From NCBI RefSeq assembly GCF_023554995.1, contig NZ_JAMJPK010000001.1, positions 124,001 through 188,000 of the forward strand: a stretch of DNA of 64,000 bases. The letters run 5' to 3'. The stretch comes from Halomonas gemina (lineage in GTDB: Bacteria; Pseudomonadota; Gammaproteobacteria; Pseudomonadales; Halomonadaceae). A model generated the notes under the pieces. The model searched no databases and was not told where the DNA came from. It worked only from the letters and a program-made list of their open reading frames with translations. Positions within the stretch are counted from its first letter, which is position 1. Each line of letters opens with the position of its first letter. This document shows positions 35,264 through 42,868 of this stretch, piece after piece. A program made the position numbers and the translations under genes.

Positions 35264-35634
35264 CAGGACACCTCGGCGAGCAGCGTCTTGACCTTCTCGA
35301 CCAGCGCCTGGGTCGAGAAGGGCTTGGTGATATAGTCATCGGCGCCCAGGGCCAGGCCCTTCTCGCGCTCCACCTCGCGCCCGTGGGCCGTAAGCATGAT
35401 GATCGGCAGCCGCGCATGGGCAGGGTCGCCGCGCAGGCGCTCGAGGACATCGAAGCCGCTGATGCCGGGCAGGCTGATGTCCAGCAGGACCAGATCCGGG
35501 GGCGACTCGGCGATGCGTGACAGGGCACTCTCGCCATCCTCGGCGGTGTCGACCTGGAAGCCGGCCTGCTGCATCAGGAATTCCAGGGACAGGACGATGT
35601 TGGCTTCGTCGTCCACCACCAGCACCTTGGCCAT
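35263..35634 (-). CDS. Single-domain response regulator (CheY-like)
   Basis: A 123-residue receiver domain and nothing more: acidic pair Asp8-Asp9, phospho-acceptor Asp52 in LLDISLPG, Thr82 in IMLTAHG and Lys104 in ITKPFS are all present. There is no DNA-binding domain, so output must go through a protein partner, possibly the exonuclease or kinase encoded just downstream in the same operon. First gene of the operon. Confidence 0.93.
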   Translation of the reverse strand: MAKVLVVDDEANIVLSLEFLMQQAGFQVDTAEDGESALSRIAESPPDLVLLDISLPGISGFDVLERLRGDPAHARLPIIMLTAHGREVEREKGLALGADDYITKPFSTQALVEKVKTLLAEVS

Positions 35635-35796
35635 GGTGCCCTCCTATGAGTGTGTTGTCGTTTTATGCATGGTTGCTGATCAGTCTAGTGGCCGGCCGGG
35701 CGGTGGCAAAGACGACCTTGGCAGGAGGCGGTGCGGGTGGCGTGCTAGGGTGCGGGATCTGCCCCCGATGCCCGGGGGCCCAACGAGGAGGACGGC

Positions 35797-36474
35797 ATGA
35801 TCAAGGTCCATCACCTGGAGAACTCCCGCTCCCAGCGTGTCCTGTGGCTGCTGGAGGAGCTCGAGGTCGACTACGAGGTCATCACCTATCGGCGCGATCC
35901 CCGCACCATGCTGGCGCCCGCGTCGTTGCGCGAGGTCCATCCACTGGGCAAGTCACCGGTGATCAGCGACGAGGCCCGGGACGGTCGGGTGGTGGCGGAA
36001 TCGGGGGCAATCCTCGAGTACCTGGTCGAACGCTTCGATACAGAGGGTCGTCTGGTGCCGGTGGCGGGCAGTGACGCGCACCAGCGCTACCGCTTCTGGC
36101 TACACCACGCCGAGGGCTCTGCCATGCCGCCGCTGGTGATGCGGCTGGTGTTCACCGCGCTGGGCAAGCCTCCGGTACCGGCGCTGGCCCGGCCCCTCGG
36201 TCGGCTCTTCGCCCGCGGGGTGGAGCAGCAGTTGCTGGGGCCGCAGATCCGCCAGCTGAGCGACTACTGGGAAGCCGAGCTCGGGCGTGACGCCTGGTTT
36301 GCCGGTGAGACATTCAGCGCCGCCGACATCCAGATGAGCTTTCCGCTCCTCGCCCTGGAAAGCGGGGGCGGCCTGTCCGGCTACCCCAGGCTGCAGGCCT
36401 TCCTGGCGGCCTGTCGCGAGCGTCCGGCCTATCGCCGTGCGGTGGAGAGCGGCGGCGAGTTCTCCCTGTCGTGA
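35797..36474 (+). CDS. Glutathione S-transferase family protein
   Basis: Thioredoxin-like N-terminal domain (residues 1-85) with ENSRSQRVLWLLEELEVDYE, HPLGKSPVI around the cis-proline and VAESGAILEYLVERF, followed by a helical C-terminal domain (AWFAGETFSAADIQMSFPL). 225 residues is typical. It probably detoxifies electrophiles by glutathione conjugation; the precise class is not clear. It stands alone, with 160 bases upstream in which no clear promoter is seen. Confidence 0.92.
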   Translation: MIKVHHLENSRSQRVLWLLEELEVDYEVITYRRDPRTMLAPASLREVHPLGKSPVISDEARDGRVVAESGAILEYLVERFDTEGRLVPVAGSDAHQRYRFWLHHAEGSAMPPLVMRLVFTALGKPPVPALARPLGRLFARGVEQQLLGPQIRQLSDYWEAELGRDAWFAGETFSAADIQMSFPLLALESGGGLSGYPRLQAFLAACRERPAYRRAVESGGEFSLS

Positions 36475-36485
36475 GGCGGCCCTGG

Positions 36486-36761
36486 CTACTTGCGCTGCCG
36501 GCCGAGCGCGCGCCGCGGTCCTAGCGGTCCCAGCCACAGCCAGACCTGCAGGACCACCAGTACCGGCAGCCACCAGGCCGGCGCGCCGGTGACCCAGTTG
36601 AGGGCCAGGTGGATGAAGAAGGCGGTGATGCCGGCGGCGAGGCCCACCAGGGGGAAGAGCAGGGGGCGGTCGTGGCCGGGCCAGCGCGTCAGCCGGCAGA
36701 GCGTGCCGATGAGGGCGCCGAAGGCGGTGGTCATCACCAGGGGAAGGAGTAGCGCTTGCAT
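36486..36761 (-). CDS. Small membrane protein, three helices (91 aa)
   Basis: A 91-residue hydrophobic protein with three membrane segments (LVMTTAFGALIGTL, LLFPLVGLAAGITAFFIHL, WWLPVLVVLQVWLWL) and a basic tail ending GRQRK. It converges with the GST gene. No family was recognised and no ribosome binding site is strong. Confidence 0.65.
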   Translation of the reverse strand: MQALLLPLVMTTAFGALIGTLCRLTRWPGHDRPLLFPLVGLAAGITAFFIHLALNWVTGAPAWWLPVLVVLQVWLWLGPLGPRRALGRQRK

Positions 36762-36923
36762 GGTGTCGGCTCGCTCTGGCTCGTGAAAGGCAAGCCTAGA
36801 GCCTGTCGGTTGGCGATGGCTCTACCACTTTTGTGGAAGGGGCACTTGCCGGACACGAGCTCCCACCCGGAGATGGCCCGTCGTTCATACCCTGGGAGCG
36901 CCATAACATTTCAAGGAATCCTG

Positions 36924-37979
36924 ATGCGAGTATTGTTGTTGTCAGCCTATACGGCGGTTAGCCATCGGCATTGGGCACATGGCCTGACAGAGCGGATCCG
37001 TGATGTCGAATGGACGCTGCTCGAACTCCCGCCGCGTCATTTTCGCTGGCGGATTCGTGGCAACCCCTTGACCTGGAGTCTCAAGGAGCATGAGACGCTG
37101 TCGCGCCGCTATGACGTGGTGCTTGCCACCTCGATGGTGGATCTGGCGACACTGGTCGGTCTCTATCCCCATCTGGGGGCCGCTCGGCGTGTCGTCTACT
37201 TCCACGAGAATCAGTTTGCCTACCCGGAGTCCGAGGGGCAGCGGCCCCAGGGTGAGGCGCGCATGGTCAATCTCTACAGCGCGCTGGCGGCGGATCGCGT
37301 GGTGTTCAATAGCGCCTACAACCGCGACAGCTTCATCGATGGGGCGCGCGACTTCCTCAAGCGCATGCCCGAGAACCTGCCGGCGGCGGCGCCGCTAGAG
37401 CGTCTGCGCGAGTGCGCTCGTGTCCTGCCGGTGCCGATCGATCCCGTGGCGGGGCGTGGTCGAACGTCATCCCGGGGACGCCTTATCGTCTGGAACCATC
37501 GCTGGGAGTATGACAAGAACCCGGACGACTTCTTCGCGGTGCTCATTGCCCTGGCCGAGCGAGGCGTGGCGTTCGAGCTCGCCGTCATGGGGCAGCGTTT
37601 TCGCCGCTACCCGGCGATCTTCGATACGGCTCGACAGCGCCTTGCCGACCGATTGGTGGCCTGGGGGCCGCAACCCCGTGACGAGTATCTGGCGCTGCTC
37701 GACCGGGCGGCGATAGTCGTTTCCACCACCTGGCATGAGTTCCAGGGGCTGGCGCTGATGGAGGCAGCCCAGCGTGGGGCGCTGCCACTGGTGCCGGAGC
37801 GGCTCTGTTTCCCCGAGCTTTATCCCGAGGCGTGTCGATACGACGGCACCCGAGAGGGCCTCGAGCGGCGCCTGGAAGCCTGGCTGCTCGACCCCTCGAG
37901 CCGGCCGCCAGTGCCATCTGCCCGCGCCTGGGAGTGGGCGAGCCTGGAGGAGGGCTATCGGGAAATGCTGGGTCTCTAG
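36924..37979 (+). CDS. tRNA-queuosine alpha-mannosyltransferase-like glycosyltransferase (DUF3524/QTMAN)
   Basis: A 351-residue GT-B glycosyltransferase closely patterned on animal GTDC1/QTMAN: HFRWRIRGNPLTW (about residue 39), FHENQFAYP (93), WNHRWEYDKNPDDFF (190), WHEFQGLALMEA (270) and FPELYPEACRYD. In vertebrates the enzyme attaches mannose to queuosine-34 of tRNA-Asp. By homology this protein may glycosylate queuosine or a related base in bacterial tRNA; that is an inference. The start at 36924 has AAGGA 8 bases upstream; an open extension to 36756 lacks one. It converges with nth 9 bases later. Confidence 0.82.
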   Translation: MRVLLLSAYTAVSHRHWAHGLTERIRDVEWTLLELPPRHFRWRIRGNPLTWSLKEHETLSRRYDVVLATSMVDLATLVGLYPHLGAARRVVYFHENQFAYPESEGQRPQGEARMVNLYSALAADRVVFNSAYNRDSFIDGARDFLKRMPENLPAAAPLERLRECARVLPVPIDPVAGRGRTSSRGRLIVWNHRWEYDKNPDDFFAVLIALAERGVAFELAVMGQRFRRYPAIFDTARQRLADRLVAWGPQPRDEYLALLDRAAIVVSTTWHEFQGLALMEAAQRGALPLVPERLCFPELYPEACRYDGTREGLERRLEAWLLDPSSRPPVPSARAWEWASLEEGYREMLGL

Positions 37980-37988
37980 GGCCAGGTG

Positions 37989-38624
37989 CTACAGCTCGGT
38001 TTTCTCCGGGTATTCGCAGAGGTCCTCGATGATGCAGCTGCCGCAGCGGGGCTTGCGCGCCAGGCAGGTGTAGCGCCCGTGGAGGATCAGCCAGTGGTGG
38101 GCATCCTGGCGAAACTCCTTCGGCACATGGCGCAGCAGCTTCCTCTCGACCTCGACCACGTCCTTGCCCCTGGCGATCCCGGTGCGGTTGGCCACCCGGA
38201 AGATATGGGTATCCACGGCGATGGTGGGCTCGCCGAAGGCGGTGTTGAGGATGACATTGGCGGTCTTGCGGCCGACGCCGGGCAGAGCCTCGAGGGCCTT
38301 GCGGGTGTGTGGCACCTCGCCGCCGTGCTGCTCGACCAGGATTCGGCAGGTCTTCATCAGGTTCTCGGCCTTGGTGTTGTAGAGGCCGATGGTGCGGATG
38401 TGCTCCTTGAGGCCGTCGATGCCCAACTCGAGGATCGCCTGGGGCGTGTTGGCGACCGGGAACAGCCGAGCGGTGGCCTTGTTCACTCCCACGTCGGTGG
38501 CCTGGGCCGAGAGCAGCACCGCGGTGAGCAGCTCGAAGGGGGTGGTCCAGTGCAGCTCGGTGGTCGGCTCGGGATTGTGGTCGCGTAGCCGCGCGAAGAT
38601 ATCGAAGCGTTTCTGGGCGTTCAT
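37989..38624 (-). CDS. nth: Endonuclease III
   Basis: DNA glycosylase/AP lyase for oxidised pyrimidines. 211 residues, with the helix-hairpin-helix LPGVGRKTANVIL including catalytic Lys120, Asp138 in VDTHIFRV, and the [4Fe-4S] cluster cysteines 187, 194, 197 and 203, the same numbers as in E. coli Nth. The start is set at ATG 38624, preceded by GGAG; the frame continues upstream through the 87-bp repeat but has no other start signal. Confidence 0.97.
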   Translation of the reverse strand: MNAQKRFDIFARLRDHNPEPTTELHWTTPFELLTAVLLSAQATDVGVNKATARLFPVANTPQAILELGIDGLKEHIRTIGLYNTKAENLMKTCRILVEQHGGEVPHTRKALEALPGVGRKTANVILNTAFGEPTIAVDTHIFRVANRTGIARGKDVVEVERKLLRHVPKEFRQDAHHWLILHGRYTCLARKPRCGSCIIEDLCEYPEKTEL

Positions 38625-38673
38625 GGCGCTCCGTGGCAGTGGCATTACCCGGGGCTTTCCGGCGACAGGTCTA

Positions 38674-38760
38674 CGAGGAGGCGCTGTGAACCCTTCCCTG
38701 GGCGCTACCGATGCCGTCCCTGGCATAGGACCTACTCTCCGACCTGTCCCCGGCGCCCCT
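38674..38760 (+). repeat. 87-bp dispersed repeat, copy A
   Basis: This segment matches 53639-53725 in reverse complement at 75 of 87 positions by hand alignment. It begins CGAGGAGGCGCTGTGAACCC. It lies between the start of nth and the end of rsxB. No transposase, terminal repeats or protein-coding role is apparent. Confidence 0.85.
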
Positions 38761-38798
38761 CGTACCGTGAATGGTTGATCAGCAATCGTTGTTGTGCA

Positions 38799-39599
38799 TC
38801 ACTCGGCCGCGCTTGCCTGTTCCAGCGCCTTCCGGGCGTCGTCGAGGAGCCGGCTGGCCGTATCGACCTGCCCTTGGGCAGCCTCGATTGTGCTGGCGTC
38901 GCCCTGGCGCTCGGCGTGCGCCAGCTGTTGCCTTGCCCGGCGCAGGGCCTGCTCCGCGGCCTTGACGGCCATCTGACGCTGGCGCTCCAAGCTGGGGCCG
39001 GCGGCACTGCCCGAGCCCGACCGCTGGCGCTGGCGAATCAATCGTTTCTGGCGCTCCATGCGTCTCTCCCGGGCCTCCCGGGCCAGGCGCTGCTGGCGGG
39101 CGCGGTGGCGACGTCGACCCAGCTCGGCGCGGCGTGCCAGGTAGGCATCGCGCTCATCATCGGTGTCGGCGGCCTCCCAGGCGGGGTGAGGCAGCAGCTC
39201 GATGCAGTCCACGGGGCAGGGCGCTACACACAGCTCGCAGCCGGTGCATTCATCCACGATCACCGTGTGCATGCGCTTGGCCGCCCCGAGGATGGCGTCC
39301 ACCGGGCAGGCCTGGATGCACTTGGTGCAGCCAATGCATTCGGCCTCGCGGATCCAGGCCACCAGCGGAGACTGGGCGGGCTCGGCCAGCGGCAGCGGCT
39401 CACGGCCGGTCAGTGTCGCCAGCCGGGCCACGGTCGCGTCGCCGCCGGGCGGGCAGCGATTGATGGCCTCGCCATCGACGATGGCCTCGGCATAGGGGCG
39501 ACAGCCGGGCTGACCGCACTTGCCACACTGGGTCTGGGGCAGCTCGGCATCGATGGCCTCGATCAGCGCGGCCCGGGAGCGGGCATCGGTCTGCGTCAC
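38799..39599 (-). CDS. rsxB: RsxB/RnfB-type iron-sulfur protein (266 aa)
   Basis: The N-terminal Fe-S motif [16 protein letters not shown] and CPPGG is followed by two ferredoxin-type [4Fe-4S] motifs ([14 protein letters not shown] and [14 protein letters not shown]), all of RsxB/RnfB type. The usual N-terminal membrane helix is missing, and the last 110 residues are a basic helical extension rich in Arg, Gln and Ala. The other rsx/rnf subunits are not adjacent. A stand-alone rsxB between nth and metG is also seen in pseudomonads. Start is GTG at 39599 with GAGG upstream, 9 bases from the metG stop. Confidence 0.88.
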   Translation of the reverse strand: MTQTDARSRAALIEAIDAELPQTQCGKCGQPGCRPYAEAIVDGEAINRCPPGGDATVARLATLTGREPLPLAEPAQSPLVAWIREAECIGCTKCIQACPVDAILGAAKRMHTVIVDECTGCELCVAPCPVDCIELLPHPAWEAADTDDERDAYLARRAELGRRRHRARQQRLAREARERRMERQKRLIRQRQRSGSGSAAGPSLERQRQMAVKAAEQALRRARQQLAHAERQGDASTIEAAQGQVDTASRLLDDARKALEQASAAE

Positions 39600-39608
39600 G
39601 GCGGCGCC

Positions 39609-41651
39609 TCAGCGCACCCGCTGTCCCGGTTCCGCGCCGGAATCGGGGCCGAGCAGGTAGATGCCGTCGTCGTTACCGGCGGCGAGCACCATGCCCTCGG
39701 ACACGCCGAAGCGCATCTTGCGCGGTGCCAGGTTGGCGACCATCACCGTCAGCCGCCCCTCCAGGGCCTCCGGCGCATAGGCGGCCCGAATGCCGGCGAA
39801 GACGGTGCGGGTCTCGCCGCCCAGGTCGAGGGTCAGCTTGAGCAGCTTGTCGGCCTTCTCGACATACTCGGCCCGGGCGATGCGGGCGATGCGCAGGTCA
39901 ACCTTGGCGAAGTCGTCGAAGGCGATCTCGTCGGCGATGGGCTCCTCGGCCAACGGGCCCTTCTTGGACTCCTTGAGCTTCTGTTCTTCCACCAGGTCCT
40001 CCTTCGATGCGGCCATCATGGCATCGATCTTGTCCCGCTCCACGCGGGTCATCAGCGGCTTGAACTTGGCGATCTCGTGGTCCACCAGCAGCGTGTGGCG
40101 GCTGTGCCAGTCGAGGCTGTCGAGCCCCAGGAACGCGCGGGCCTGCTCGGCCATGGCCGGCACCACCGGCGCCAGGTAGACCATCAGCTGGCGGAACAGG
40201 TTGATGCCCACCGAGCAGATCTCCAGCACCTCCTGCTCGCGGCCGGGCTGCTTGGCCAGTACCCAGGGCTCGGCCTCGGCGATGAAGGTGTTGGCCTCGT
40301 CGGCCAGCTCCATCACGCGGCGCATGGCGCGGCCGAACTCGCGGGCCTCGAACTCCTCGGCGATGGCGTCACCGGCGGAGATGAAGCGTGCCACCATCTC
40401 GGGCTCGCTGCAGTGGCCGGCGAGGTGACCGCCGCCGAGCTTCTTGACGAAGCCGGCGCAGCGGCTGGCGATGTTGACCACCTTGCCCACCAGGTCGCTG
40501 TTCACCCGTGCCGCGAAGTCCTCGAGGTTGAGGTCCAGGTCGTCGACCCGCGAGGTCAGCTTGGCGGCGAAGTAGTAGCGCAGGTACTCGGGGTTGAGGT
40601 GGTCGGCGTAGGTCGCGGCCTTGATGAAGGTGCCGCGGGACTTCGACATCTTGGCGCCGTTGACCGTCACGAAGCCGTGGCAGTTGACCGCCGTGGGGGT
40701 GCGGAAGTCGGCGCCGTGCAGCATGGCCGGCCAGAACAGGGCGTGGAAGTAGACGATGTCCTTGCCGATGAAGTGATAGACCTCGGCCTCGGCGTCGGGT
40801 GCCCAGTAGGCATCGAAGTCAAGCCCCTTGCGGTCACAGAGGTTCTGGAAGCTGGCCAGGTAGCCGATCGGGGCATCGAGCCAGACGTAGAAGTACTTGC
40901 CCGGCGCGTCGGGGATCTCGAAGCCGAAGTAAGGGGCGTCGCGGGAGATGTCCCACTCGTTGAAGCCCGACTCGAACCACTCCATCAGCTTGTTACGGAT
41001 CTGCGGCTGGACATGGTCATCGTCGATCCACGCCTTCAGGAAATCGGCGAAGTCCGGCAGCTTGAAGAAGTAGTGGGTGGAGCTTCTCACCTCGGGGGCG
41101 GCACCGGAGATCGCCGAGACCGGATCGATCAGCTCCGCCGGCGTGTAGGTGGCGCCGCAGGCCTCGCAGTTGTCGCCGTACTGGTCCTCGGCATGGCACT
41201 TCGGGCAAGTGCCCTTGATGAAGCGGTCGGCCAGGAACATTCCCTTCACCGGGTCGAACATCTGCTCGATGTCGCGGGTGGCGATATGCCCCTTGTCGCG
41301 CAGCCGGGTGTAGATCAGCTCGCTGAAGTGGCGGTTCTCCGGGGAGTGGGTCGAGTGATAGTTGTCGAAGGCCACCCCGAAGCGGGAGAAGTCGGTCTGG
41401 TGGTCGCGGGAGACCCGTTCGATCAGCGCCTCGGAGGTGATGCCCTCCTGCTCCGCGCGCAGCATGATGGCCGTGCCGTGGGCGTCGTCGGCGCACACGT
41501 AGTGGCACTCATGCCCGCGGCTCTTCTGGAAGCGCACCCAGATGTCGGTCTGGATGTACTCCAGCAGGTGGCCCAGGTGGATGGCACCGTTGGCGTAGGG
41601 CAGGGCGCTGGTGACCAGGATCTTGCGCGAGGCGCGGGCGGTGTTCGACAT
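39609..41651 (-). CDS. metG: Methionyl-tRNA synthetase
   Basis: 680 residues: HIGH-type motif in [17 protein letters not shown], two zinc-binding cysteine pairs (CPKC, CEACG), KMSKS in [12 protein letters not shown] near residue 340, anticodon-binding helices, and the C-terminal EMAP/tRNA-binding domain ([19 protein letters not shown]) that dimerises the enzyme. Closely followed by rsxB in the same direction, so the two may be co-transcribed. Confidence 0.98.
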   Translation of the reverse strand: MSNTARASRKILVTSALPYANGAIHLGHLLEYIQTDIWVRFQKSRGHECHYVCADDAHGTAIMLRAEQEGITSEALIERVSRDHQTDFSRFGVAFDNYHSTHSPENRHFSELIYTRLRDKGHIATRDIEQMFDPVKGMFLADRFIKGTCPKCHAEDQYGDNCEACGATYTPAELIDPVSAISGAAPEVRSSTHYFFKLPDFADFLKAWIDDDHVQPQIRNKLMEWFESGFNEWDISRDAPYFGFEIPDAPGKYFYVWLDAPIGYLASFQNLCDRKGLDFDAYWAPDAEAEVYHFIGKDIVYFHALFWPAMLHGADFRTPTAVNCHGFVTVNGAKMSKSRGTFIKAATYADHLNPEYLRYYFAAKLTSRVDDLDLNLEDFAARVNSDLVGKVVNIASRCAGFVKKLGGGHLAGHCSEPEMVARFISAGDAIAEEFEAREFGRAMRRVMELADEANTFIAEAEPWVLAKQPGREQEVLEICSVGINLFRQLMVYLAPVVPAMAEQARAFLGLDSLDWHSRHTLLVDHEIAKFKPLMTRVERDKIDAMMAASKEDLVEEQKLKESKKGPLAEEPIADEIAFDDFAKVDLRIARIARAEYVEKADKLLKLTLDLGGETRTVFAGIRAAYAPEALEGRLTVMVANLAPRKMRFGVSEGMVLAAGNDDGIYLLGPDSGAEPGQRVR

Positions 41652-41864
41652 GGCGGCTCAGGGTATCCCGTTGAAAATCAGGCCACGATTGTAGCCATCT
41701 TCGCGGATGGCTGCATCCGCGCTGAGCGCCCGATTGGCGCGGGATCCATCGTTCGGGTATCCTTCCGCCATCCGGCGGGGCGTCAAACGGAGTGACGGCC
41801 CGCCGGAGGCTCTGCAACCGAAGTCACGCTGGAGAACCCTGTCCCCCTCACGGAGGAATTCCCC

Positions 41865-42134
41865 ATGCGTCTACGTCATGCCCTGCCCCTGGCAGTGCTC
41901 ACCGCCCTTACCGCCGGCTGCGCCAGCAGTGCCATCTCCCCGACCTATACCAGTGCCAACCCGGATATCATGCGGATCAGCGACGAACGTCCTGCCGATC
42001 CGGATAAGCGCGTCGAGGACCTGGGCTCCTACTGCGTCGAGGTCAGCGAGACCTGGAACGCCCACGGCACCACCCCGGACGGCAAGAGCCTCTGGGCCAA
42101 GGACACCGCACGCCGCGTGGTGCCCTGCGACTGA
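41865..42134 (+). CDS. Small lipoprotein (89 aa)
   Basis: A signal peptide (MRLRHALPLAVLTALTAGC) ends in the lipobox LTAGC, so residue 19 becomes the lipidated cysteine. The mature 71-residue part contains two more cysteines (YCVEVSE and VVPCD at the C-terminus), which could form a disulfide in the periplasm. AGGAGG... GGAGGAATTC precedes the ATG. Divergent from metG. Function unknown. Confidence 0.85.
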   Translation: MRLRHALPLAVLTALTAGCASSAISPTYTSANPDIMRISDERPADPDKRVEDLGSYCVEVSETWNAHGTTPDGKSLWAKDTARRVVPCD

Positions 42135-42353
42135 GCTGCTTCCGACGTCGGCTATATGGCGTCCTGCCAGTGCATGTCAGGACGCACCAGGATGGCCAAC
42201 CCGTGTGGAGCAGTCTGGTCATCCTGGGCCCGGGAAGCTGATCTAGGACAAGGCAAGATAACCTCGTATCGAAATTATCTGACCGACATGGTTAGCCTCC
42301 ACTAGACTGCAGGATGCATTACCACCCCTTGCTTTGCTTGAGAGGCACTAACC

Positions 42354-42773
42354 ATGTCAACTGCTAAAAAAGTGTCCATCGTTCAAGCGATTCCCGATAC
42401 AGTTGCCGCCTTCCCGGAGGATGTTGTCGAGGTGGCCGAGAGTGTCGCGACCGCTTCGCAGCCGATCGTCGACTGGTGGATGCATCATTGGCTGGACGCC
42501 TCACATCCGCTGGCCAGAATGCAGCGTGCCTGGATGGAATCCGTGCTCGAGGCCATAGAGGTCGAGGCCGAGTTCCTGAATGTCTGCGCAATCTCGAATG
42601 CCAAGGTATGGAGCTGTCTGGCCGATGGCAAGTATCTTACAGATTCCGCTTCGCTGCACAGCTGTTACCACGAAGTCGCCAAGGACATGACCGACGCTCA
42701 CATGGCGCGCCTCGGCAAGGTGGCAGAACTTCCCGAGGACTTCCAGCAACGGCTCTGGGAAGAGATGTGCTAG
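42354..42773 (+). CDS. Phasin-like helical protein (139 aa)
   Basis: A 139-residue protein predicted to be almost entirely helical, with the amphipathic region VVDWWMHHWLD-like (DWWMHHWLDASHPLA) and CAISNAKVWSCLAD. Length, helicity and pattern are similar to phasin-type proteins that coat polyhydroxyalkanoate granules, which halomonads often store. The match is weak and no PHA synthase is nearby. GAGAGG precedes the ATG, and a strong terminator follows at 42876. Confidence 0.5.
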   Translation: MSTAKKVSIVQAIPDTVAAFPEDVVEVAESVATASQPIVDWWMHHWLDASHPLARMQRAWMESVLEAIEVEAEFLNVCAISNAKVWSCLADGKYLTDSASLHSCYHEVAKDMTDAHMARLGKVAELPEDFQQRLWEEMC

Positions 42774-42868
42774 GCGCCTGTCAGGCTTGATCGATCGCAT
42801 GAATTTAGCCGAAAGGCGTGAATTTTCAGGAGATCAGCGTTAGTCGACGGGTTACGAGATTGGCAGCA

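Noticed and set aside
35263..35634. Naming the response regulator CrbR/ErdR because it accompanies a CrbS-like kinase
   Set aside because: Those regulators have a LuxR-type DNA-binding domain; this protein is a receiver only.
38653..38778. A short protein encoded by the 87-bp repeat
   Set aside because: The open frame lacks a ribosome binding site and substitutions between copies fall at several codon positions, so coding is not supported.
38775..41795. A 1006-codon plus-strand frame opposite rsxB and metG
   Set aside because: Antisense shadow of two clear genes; translation is Gly/Leu/His/Val-rich and matches nothing.
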